Below, in pieces: positions 4,114-9,147 of a stretch of DNA of 9,147 bases. Source of the DNA: an uncultured Peptococcaceae bacterium (GTDB taxonomy: Bacteria; Bacillota; Dehalobacteriia; UBA7702); contig CALFRX010000174.1 in the NCBI GenBank assembly GCA_937919295.1, positions 1 to 9,147 on the forward strand, read 5' to 3'. A program made the translations under genes and the position numbers. Position 1 is the stretch's first letter; each line of letters starts with the position of its first letter. Below the pieces are notes generated by a model. That model did no database searches and was not told where the DNA came from. It worked only from the letters and a program-made list of their open reading frames with translations.

Positions 4114-7100
4114 TTATGCTACAAGCACACCGATTAAGCGCTGCAGAATGGTTGCCGCTTCCGCTCTGGTGGCGCCTGCTTGTGGGTCGATGCGGTTAGA
4201 GCTCTTTCCGCAAATGAGACCTGTGCCTACCGCGTAAGACATCGCTGTTTTGGCCCAGCTTGAAACTGTTGCGCCATCAATGAAGCTACTAAGATCCCCA
4301 CTCATAGAAGTATCGTAACCCACTGCGCTGCAGTAGCGGTAGATCATAACGGCCATTTCTTCTCTGGTAATCTTTTTTTCCGGTTCGAATCTATTGTTGC
4401 CGGTACCCATGACGATGTTGTTTTGAGCAGCCCAGTAAACTCCCTTCGTATACCAGGTGTTTGCCGGCACATCGGTAAAGAGTGTCCCCTCATCTACAGC
4501 GGGGCTTTCTTCAAGGCGGTATAATACGGTTGCGAACATGGCCCTGTTCATGGTCATGCCGGGGCTGAATTTTGTTTCACTGGTGCCGAAGAAGAGTTCG
4601 TGGGAAGTTACAAAGGCAATGGAGTCTTTGGCCCAATAGTCGTTGCTGATATCTTTTGAATTCCCGGCGTGATTTACGACTTTTAACGTTGCTGAACCGG
4701 CCAGCAGTGCGGTAAAGCCATTGGCGGTGGCCGTGGATTTCTTGACGATTGTTTCGGAATGATCTTTTCCGATAATTATCGGCACATCATCGGGAGCCAG
4801 AATTAAGGGGAGATTCACTTTGATGCCGCCCATATTCTGCAAAACAGTATCACCAACCTTGATTTCTACGGCAATCGTATTGTCATTGTTATTGATAATA
4901 GAGCAGGACATGGTGTCTCCTGTGATTCCGGTAATCGCCTGGAGGGCGTTTTGACCCAAAATGATATCCCCCAGTGGTGTTGAAATGGTTAAGGTTCCCT
5001 TCCGGTTCGCCATTTCTTCAGCGACTGATTTCGGCAAGGCAACGTTGATACCTTCGAGATCTTCGTCAACTTCTGACTCAATCATCAGTTTTGCGGTATC
5101 TTCCTCAGCTATTTCTGCTAAAATCACGTTTGCATCGATATCGCTCAGGGTAGTAGTGGCGAAACCCTGGTCAACGGCGGTTAACGGCAATACTGTTGTG
5201 GTATCCCCTTGGGTTTCAACGGTGACAGTGACTTCGCTTTGAATGATCAGGACACCATCTGCCCAAACAACTTCGTAATTGTTGCAATCATAAGATGGTT
5301 GATTCGTAATAACGATGGGATAGGTACCGTTGATGCTGGCATCGGCCAAAGGTGTTCCGTCATCATTTTGGATTTTCATGGCTAAGGGCTCGTCAAAAAC
5401 GATGATGTCTACCGCGCTTTCTCCCGGAATCAGTCCGTCGTAACTGACTTCTAAGGTCGGGAACGGCGCGTTGGTGTAGATGGTTTTATCCTTCGGTTTT
5501 ACCGTCAGTTCTTTTTTGGCGATGGTGAAGGGAAGCTCTGTTTCTCCGCGATACGTTTCATCGCTTGTGTCAACGGCGATTTTCAGCATGTAGCTCCCGG
5601 CGTTTTTCGGCGCGGTGGTCAGAGGGGTCGCCCCTTGGTACCAGGTGTAAGTGTATTCATCGATGTCAGCTGTGGCGCCGCCGTCCGTTTCCGCTGCCAC
5701 GGGCGTGCCGGTGTAGGTAACGGCTTTGCCGTCGTAGGTTTTATCGGCTACTGTGACGCCGCTGATGGTTACCGCTTTCCGATCCACCAGGACAAAGTCC
5801 AGATCCACGGTGATATTCTGATAGTTTTGGCAATGGATATTCAGCGTTTGGGTCGCTGTTCCCGAAGAGACTTGGGCAGCGGTGAAGTCAAGGTTGTTAC
5901 CGTTGACGGCCGGATCGGTATCGAAAATATCATCGCCGCTCAACAGGTTTAGAGAGTATGTGACGTCACCGGTATCCGTTTTATTTAAGGCGATAGATGT
6001 CAAGCCATACTGGTATGTTTTTTGAAGGTTTTTGACCACATTGATTGCATCGGGCTTGGTGGCAGTAAGCCCTGTGGCTTTTGCAATGGAGGCGGTATCG
6101 CTGAAAGATTCGTCTGCTAAAGTATAATTATTCGCTTTTTCCGTGTCGCATAGCGTTACCGTTATGTTTACGCTTTTGTTATTTCCCGCGGCACTGTCGG
6201 AAAACGCGGCGGTGATGGAATAATCCGTGGTTGCGGTCAAGGTCTCACTATTTTGCAAACCGTTGAAGGAGATGGCCGATACGGTTGCTGTTGCAGATCC
6301 GTCATATGTCTTATCCTCCGTTGTTACCGAAGCGATGGTGAGGGTCGCGGGAGTAATGTCTACGGTAAGGCCCGTGGGTTGGGTGAGGGTATAGTTGTCT
6401 GCGTCGTCACCGGTGAGGGTAATCGTCGCCAGAGTAACCGCTTTGTTGTTACCTGCCGCCGCCGCTGCGATGCTCCCCGTTGCCGGTACCGTGGGGCTGA
6501 CGTTGTCGCCGTCGATCAAGCCGTTTAGGGCGCCGCCGGTGATATGCACGGTGGTGGTACCGTTATAGTCGCGATTGGTCGCCGCAACACCGCTGATGGT
6601 GAGGGTAGCGGGTTGGATGGTAAAGGGGATTTCTTTGGAACCCGTATAAGTTCCGTCGCTTTCGGCCACCGAAACGGTGAGCTTATAACTTCCCACCTCG
6701 CTGGGGGCGGCGGAGAGCGCCACATCATTGGTCACATCATACCAGCTGTAGTCGTATGCGCTGACAGATACGGAATTGCCGCTGGCGGTTTCCACGGCGC
6801 TGGGTGTGCCGGTATAAGCGGCGGCGTTTCCGTCATAGGTTTTATTGTTGACGGCAACCCCGGAGATCGTTACCGGAACCAGATCCGGTACCGCAAAGGT
6901 TCCCACATCGGTGTCGCCGGACGCCAGGGAAACGTCGGCAATCTGCAGTACGCCCCCGGTATCCGTATAGAGGACATACTGGGAAGAGCTGTCGCATACC
7001 GTGGTGATTCTGGTATGCGCGCCAATGCTAACGGGCAAAGCGAGAGATTCTTTGAAGTTGCCATTTTGATATAAAAGCAGAGAACTGCCGTTGATTCCGG

Positions 7101-8049
7101 CGTAGTAAATGTTCCCGCCACTGTTTACGGTAAGATCAGCGCCGCTGACGGCGGCAGTTTTGGTTGCCGCCGCAATTTCCGTGACGTCGTTGGTCACGTA
7201 AAGATTGCCGTCTTTTTGGCACAGGGTATAGGCGTTGGTACCGTCGGTATCAATATCGAACAGCTTAAAGCCGCGGCTGTTATTTATCGAAGAACTGTTG
7301 ATCTGCCAGTTCAGATCGTTTGAAGGGGTGGCCGGTGTGGTGAGTATATTGTAATTGTAAGTATGGTACTGAGTCGACATATCTTTGTCATAATTGTATT
7401 GCAGCAGGCCGATCCAGTAGTTACCGTTGACATAGGTGATTTTCGCTGGTTCCATTGCCAAGTTCCGCCAACCGTCAGGGGAGTAGAACCAACCGTGACT
7501 GTAGCTGCGCACGCTTTTTACGAAGCTACCGGAGGCATTGGTGGCGTACATCAGATCCGGCTTTTCATAAGAACTGTAGTTATTGCCGCCTTCATAGCCG
7601 CCTTTGGCGTCGAAATAGGTGAGGTGGACATAGCCATTGTTGTCTACAACGATATCCGGAGCCGTGAGGGCGCCGTCAGTGCCGTCAAAGGCCACAGAGT
7701 CGATGATTTCCGGTGTGGACCAACCGCTGCCGCTGTTGCAGGTATAACCGAGGTTGTCATCGGCGGTGATATAGGCGATGTGGGGAACATCCGCGCTGTC
7801 CACGTAAAGGGCGCAATCTTTCCCGACTGCAACTTCTGTTTTATTCCAGACGGAGGTTGCGGGATTGTAGTTTCCATAATAAACGGTTCCTTCGCTAATA
7901 TACAATGCTGCAATGGTACCATTGGCTAAAACGGCCGCGTCGTAAATGTATTTTGCTTCAGTTGCCGCTTTCACTTGTAGTGATTCACTGCTGTATAAAG
8001 AGAATAGCAAGGCGAAAACAAGTACCAGCGAAAAAATCCTTTTTTTCAT
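4114..8049 (-). CDS. Giant secreted SLH-domain surface protein with YDG/MBG repeats
   Basis: A 1311-residue exported protein starting at ATG 8049, with GAAGGA 5 nt upstream. Residues 1-29 are a signal peptide (MKKRIF, hydrophobic core, VKAA). Residues 31-390 are beta-rich with recurring phrases such as VPHIAYI...NLGYT...GWSTPEI and VHLTYFD...DLMYAT, typical of BNR/beta-propeller-like extracellular repeats. Residues 391-938 hold four YDG-type units (ISGV...KTYDG; the second reads RDYNG), an unlike insert (658-757) and an MBG-type unit (845-938, KTIYTNAPFPTLEVSYDGLIPGE). Residues 939-1130 form a beta-rich connector like those before SLH domains in clostridial proteins. Residues 1133-1302 carry three SLH repeats (NDYWAKDSI, FTDVPANTWYTKGV, SSWAKTAM) with MNRA, TREE and TRAE motifs. 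SLH repeats bind pyruvylated secondary wall polymers, so the protein should be attached non-covalently to the wall. The ligand is unknown. The reading frame is intact, with its own promoter and no operon partner seen. Confidence 0.95.
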   Translation of the reverse strand: MKKRIFSLVLVFALLFSLYSSESLQVKAATEAKYIYDAAVLANGTIAALYISEGTVYYGNYNPATSVWNKTEVAVGKDCALYVDSADVPHIAYITADDNLGYTCNSGSGWSTPEIIDSVAFDGTDGALTAPDIVVDNNGYVHLTYFDAKGGYEGGNNYSSYEKPDLMYATNASGSFVKSVRSYSHGWFYSPDGWRNLAMEPAKITYVNGNYWIGLLQYNYDKDMSTQYHTYNYNILTTPATPSNDLNWQINSSSINNSRGFKLFDIDTDGTNAYTLCQKDGNLYVTNDVTEIAAATKTAAVSGADLTVNSGGNIYYAGINGSSLLLYQNGNFKESLALPVSIGAHTRITTVCDSSSQYVLYTDTGGVLQIADVSLASGDTDVGTFAVPDLVPVTISGVAVNNKTYDGNAAAYTGTPSAVETASGNSVSVSAYDYSWYDVTNDVALSAAPSEVGSYKLTVSVAESDGTYTGSKEIPFTIQPATLTISGVAATNRDYNGTTTVHITGGALNGLIDGDNVSPTVPATGSIAAAAAGNNKAVTLATITLTGDDADNYTLTQPTGLTVDITPATLTIASVTTEDKTYDGSATATVSAISFNGLQNSETLTATTDYSITAAFSDSAAGNNKSVNITVTLCDTEKANNYTLADESFSDTASIAKATGLTATKPDAINVVKNLQKTYQYGLTSIALNKTDTGDVTYSLNLLSGDDIFDTDPAVNGNNLDFTAAQVSSGTATQTLNIHCQNYQNITVDLDFVLVDRKAVTISGVTVADKTYDGKAVTYTGTPVAAETDGGATADIDEYTYTWYQGATPLTTAPKNAGSYMLKIAVDTSDETYRGETELPFTIAKKELTVKPKDKTIYTNAPFPTLEVSYDGLIPGESAVDIIVFDEPLAMKIQNDDGTPLADASINGTYPIVITNQPSYDCNNYEVVWADGVLIIQSEVTVTVETQGDTTTVLPLTAVDQGFATTTLSDIDANVILAEIAEEDTAKLMIESEVDEDLEGINVALPKSVAEEMANRKGTLTISTPLGDIILGQNALQAITGITGDTMSCSIINNNDNTIAVEIKVGDTVLQNMGGIKVNLPLILAPDDVPIIIGKDHSETIVKKSTATANGFTALLAGSATLKVVNHAGNSKDISNDYWAKDSIAFVTSHELFFGTSETKFSPGMTMNRAMFATVLYRLEESPAVDEGTLFTDVPANTWYTKGVYWAAQNNIVMGTGNNRFEPEKKITREEMAVMIYRYCSAVGYDTSMSGDLSSFIDGATVSSWAKTAMSYAVGTGLICGKSSNRIDPQAGATRAEAATILQRLIGVLVA
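4144..4653 (-). repeat. Three SLH repeats (C-terminal wall anchor)
   Basis: SLH1 covers residues about 1133-1177 (4653-4519), SLH2 1189-1237 (4485-4339) and SLH3 1252-1302 (4296-4144). The TRAE motif used in wall-polymer binding is intact in SLH3, reads TREE in SLH2 and is degenerate (MNRA) in SLH1. Three repeats is the usual number for one functional SLH anchor. Confidence 0.88.
5236..6879 (-). repeat. YDG/MBG repeat array in the SLH protein
   Basis: Unit boundaries by eye: YDG1 residues 391-478 (6879-6616), YDG2 479-567 (6615-6349), YDG3 568-657 (6348-6079), an insert 658-757 (6078-5779), YDG4 758-844 (5778-5518) and MBG 845-938 (5517-5236). YDG1 and YDG4 are the same subtype: both have TYDG...YTGTP...W(Y)...APxxxGSY...PFTI. 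Their coding DNA is recognisably similar (for example 6797-6880 and 5694-5787). YDG2 and YDG3 form a second subtype with AAGNNK and NYTL. This suggests duplication of units. Confidence 0.75.
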
Positions 8050-8203
8050 ATCTTTCCTTCTTTCTGATAAAATGTTAAAATCAATTTTTACCGTAGTCTT
8101 TTTACTTCATTGATAGATGGTCGTTCCTTTCTGTCTGTTGGGATACAATCCTTTGGTTTTCTGCATATTATCCTTCCCGATAGCCCATTATAGATAGTAC
8201 AGT

Positions 8204-8213
8204 AATGGCCATT
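8204..8213. promoter_or_regulatory. Palindrome at the predicted SLH gene transcription start
   Basis: AATGGCCATT is a perfect 10-bp palindrome centred close to the start predicted from the promoter at 8246-8217. The position suits a repressor operator, but ten bases can arise by chance and no regulator family is recognised. Confidence 0.25.
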
Positions 8214-8216
8214 TAA

Positions 8217-8246
8217 AGTATATCATTGGGAAAATACCCCCGTCAA
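8217..8246 (-). promoter_or_regulatory. Promoter of the SLH protein gene
   Basis: Minus strand: -35 TTGACG (8246-8241), 18-nt spacer, -10 TATACT (8222-8217), with TG one base upstream of the -10 (extended -10). Both hexamers are one base off consensus. The start near 8210 leaves a leader of about 160 nt before ATG 8049. A second TATAAT at 8192-8187 lacks a good -35. Confidence 0.6.
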
Positions 8247-8249
8247 TCT

Positions 8250-8272
8250 TTGACATGACATTGACATTGACA
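8250..8272. repeat. Tandem TTGACA-like direct repeats
   Basis: TTGACA occurs at 8250-8255, 8261-8266 and 8267-8272, with a TGACA at 8256-8260, giving four near-identical units in 23 nt. One copy serves as a -35 box for a plus-strand promoter. The series could be a regulator-binding array or slipped-strand expansion of a -35 element. Confidence 0.6.
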
Positions 8273-8289
8273 TTTTATGAGGCTATTAT
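8261..8289 (+). promoter_or_regulatory. Upstream plus-strand promoter before a hairpin
   Basis: TTGACA (8261-8266), 17-nt spacer, TATTAT (8284-8289). The transcript would start near 8296 and meet the hairpin at 8316-8375 within a few tens of bases. Confidence 0.5.
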
Positions 8290-8295
8290 AGTGGT

Positions 8296-8376
8296 AAAAT
8301 ACGAAATATGAGCGTAAAAGAAAACTTCATTCGATTCACGCGATTAATGATTCACGGGAATGAAGTTTTTCTTTTG
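8296..8376 (+). ncRNA. Candidate short RNA or terminated leader
   Basis: The predicted start near 8296 from the promoter at 8261-8289 and the T-rich end at 8366-8375 bound a transcript of about 80 nt with no credible ORF. It could be a small RNA, or a leader whose read-through feeds the threonine dehydratase gene. No known riboswitch or T-box features (such as a T-box sequence or specifier stem) were recognised. Confidence 0.25.
8316..8375. terminator. Terminator-like hairpin between divergent genes
   Basis: Left arm AAAAGAAAACTTCATTC (8316-8332) pairs with GAATGAAGTTTTTCTTTT (8358-8375): 17 bp with one bulged T. The right arm ends in a T-rich tract on the plus strand, and the left arm does the same on the minus strand. 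The 25-nt loop contains GATTCACG twice (8333-8340, 8349-8356). The structure fits a bidirectional intrinsic terminator. Confidence 0.55.
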
Positions 8377-8403
8377 AAATAGAGCGCAAAGGTCACAAAT
8401 TCT

Positions 8404-8432
8404 TTGACAAAACCTGCGCTGTGTATTATGAT
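8404..8432 (+). promoter_or_regulatory. Promoter of the threonine dehydratase gene
   Basis: TTGACA (8404-8409), 17-nt spacer, TATGAT (8427-8432): near-consensus sigma-A promoter. The start near 8439 gives a leader of about 28 nt with GAGGGG (8451-8456) before the ATG at 8467. This gene can therefore be expressed independently of the hairpin upstream. Confidence 0.75.
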
Positions 8433-8466
8433 AATAGATAAAATATTTCAGAGGGGAATATGCCCT

Positions 8467-9147
8467 ATGGTTACATTGGACAAGGTGTATACGGCGTCAA
8501 AGGTCTTAAAAAACATTATCCGGGAAACGGATATGATTTATGCCCCCGATCTCAAAGAGGGCACGAAGGTTTACCTGAAAACTGAAAATTTGCAAATGAC
8601 CGGTTCGTTTAAGATCCGCGGCGCTTTTTTTAAGATCGCCTGTCTTTCCGATGAGGAGAAGGCCCACGGCGTCATTGCCTGTTCCGCCGGGAACCATGCC
8701 CAAGGTGTGGCTTTGGCGGCAACAAAAAATGGGATCAAGTCGCTGATTTGTCTCCCTGACGGCGCGGCCATTTCCAAAGTGGAGGCCACCAAAAGCTTCG
8801 GCGCCGAAGTCTGCATGGTGAAAGGCGTTTACGATGACGCCTATCAAAAAGCCATGGAATTGCAGGCGGAAAAGGGCTATACTTTCATTCATCCCTTTGA
8901 TGACGAAGATGTCATTGCCGGTCAAGGCACCATCGGCTTAGAAGTTTTGGAACAGTTGCCCGATGTGGATGTCGTTATCGTTCCCATCGGCGGCGGCGGT
9001 CTGATTTCCGGCATCGCCTATACCATCAAACAGCTGGCCCCCAACTGCCGTGTTTACGGCGTTCAGGCCTCCGGCGCGCCTTGCATGGAGAATTCTCTGG
9101 CCAAATCGAAGGTCTGTTCCTTATGCGGTGTGCAAACCGTGGCTCTT
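8467..9147 (+). CDS. tdcB: Threonine dehydratase (threonine ammonia-lyase), N-terminal part
   Basis: The PLP enzyme that converts L-threonine to 2-oxobutanoate and ammonia, for catabolism or as the first step to isoleucine. There are 227 codons in the window; the gene continues past the right edge. Seen in order: ENLQMTGSFKIRGA with PLP lysine Lys49, ACSAGNHAQG (71-80, cofactor phosphate/substrate loop), the VIAGQGTIGLEVLEQL segment (149-164) and IGGGGLISG (174-182, glycine loop holding the PLP phosphate). It lacks the longer N-terminus of some biosynthetic IlvA enzymes and resembles short TdcB-type proteins. Whether a C-terminal ACT domain follows cannot be seen, so tdcB rather than ilvA is a preference. 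Start: ATG 8467 with GAGGGG 10 nt upstream; the ATG at 8460 is out of frame and too close. The last residues read QTVAL where the family usually has (T)-(I/V)-A-D-G, so the final bases deserve caution. Confidence 0.93.
   Translation, partial: MVTLDKVYTASKVLKNIIRETDMIYAPDLKEGTKVYLKTENLQMTGSFKIRGAFFKIACLSDEEKAHGVIACSAGNHAQGVALAATKNGIKSLICLPDGAAISKVEATKSFGAEVCMVKGVYDDAYQKAMELQAEKGYTFIHPFDDEDVIAGQGTIGLEVLEQLPDVDVVIVPIGGGGLISGIAYTIKQLAPNCRVYGVQASGAPCMENSLAKSKVCSLCGVQTVAL

Larger units (their letters stand above)
8050..8466. other. Divergent intergenic region between the SLH and threonine dehydratase genes
   Basis: This 417-nt gap holds the SLH promoter and a palindrome at its start site, a cluster of TTGACA repeats, two plus-strand promoters and a terminator-like hairpin between them. 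Bases 8050-8180 are the SLH mRNA leader; no ORF with a ribosome site or stable hairpin is evident there. Confidence 0.6.

Noticed and set aside
6253..7074. Plus-strand frames of 91-176 codons opposite the SLH gene, and similar frames at 7363-7929 and 5635-5952
   Set aside because: They are antisense shadows of the repetitive SLH coding sequence, rich in Gly/Val/Arg, with no ribosome sites or recognisable domains.
8296..8466. T-box or known riboswitch upstream of threonine dehydratase
   Set aside because: No T-box sequence, specifier stem or other known aptamer core was recognised, and a full promoter lies downstream of the hairpin.
8460..8466. ATG at 8460 as threonine dehydratase start
   Set aside because: It is out of frame with the conserved motifs and only 3 nt from the ribosome site.
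8506..8925. Minus-strand 139-codon frame over the threonine dehydratase gene
   Set aside because: It lies opposite a gene with all the family motifs in order; no ribosome site or domain was seen.

Overview
The window looks like one end of a draft contig from a Gram-positive-type bacterium, most likely a member of the Bacillota (Clostridia or a related class). The basis is the strong AGGAGG-like ribosome binding sites, TTGACA/TATAAT promoters, a DivIVA-domain protein, a Gram-positive-style signal peptidase I, and a very large S-layer-homology (SLH) protein with YDG/MBG repeats. No rRNA, tRNA, CRISPR array or insertion sequence is visible. The first 26 bases are not genomic: they match the 3' end of the Illumina TruSeq universal adapter, so the left edge is an assembly end.

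Layout. (1) Bases 27-2343, minus strand: a compact three-gene unit read right to left. It contains a DivIVA-domain coiled-coil protein with an acidic Ser/Glu tail (2343-1588), a type I signal peptidase (1580 or 1571 to 981) and a secreted surface protein (945 to the edge, incomplete). One promoter (2521-2493) lies upstream; the gaps between genes are 7-16 and 35 nt. (2) 2344-2866: an AT-rich divergent intergenic region with promoters in both directions, an A6/T6-flanked inverted repeat, and a possible 23-residue hydrophobic peptide gene on the minus strand. (3) 2867-3823, plus strand: a membrane-anchored alpha/beta hydrolase with its own TTGACA/TATGAT promoter. (4) 3824-4113: a convergent gap with several hairpins and a possible 14-codon micro-ORF. 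(5) 8049-4114, minus strand: a 1311-residue secreted cell-surface protein made of a signal peptide, a beta-propeller-like region, YDG/MBG repeats and three SLH repeats. (6) 8050-8466: a divergent intergenic region with a promoter for the SLH gene, two plus-strand promoters, and a terminator-like hairpin between those two. (7) 8467 to the right edge, plus strand: the N-terminal 227 codons of a TdcB-type threonine dehydratase.

How the genes fit together. The left operon looks like a cell-surface export unit: a possible pole/septum-targeting scaffold, a processing peptidase and an exported, probably wall-associated substrate. The SLH protein is a second, independent surface protein held non-covalently on the wall. 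The hydrolase and the threonine dehydratase are metabolic or housekeeping neighbours without an evident link. The most interesting unexplained parts are the DivIVA-like/signal peptidase/surface-protein grouping and the small elements in the three intergenic regions: a hydrophobic micropeptide, a micro-ORF followed by a hairpin, and a promoter-hairpin unit that could make a short RNA.
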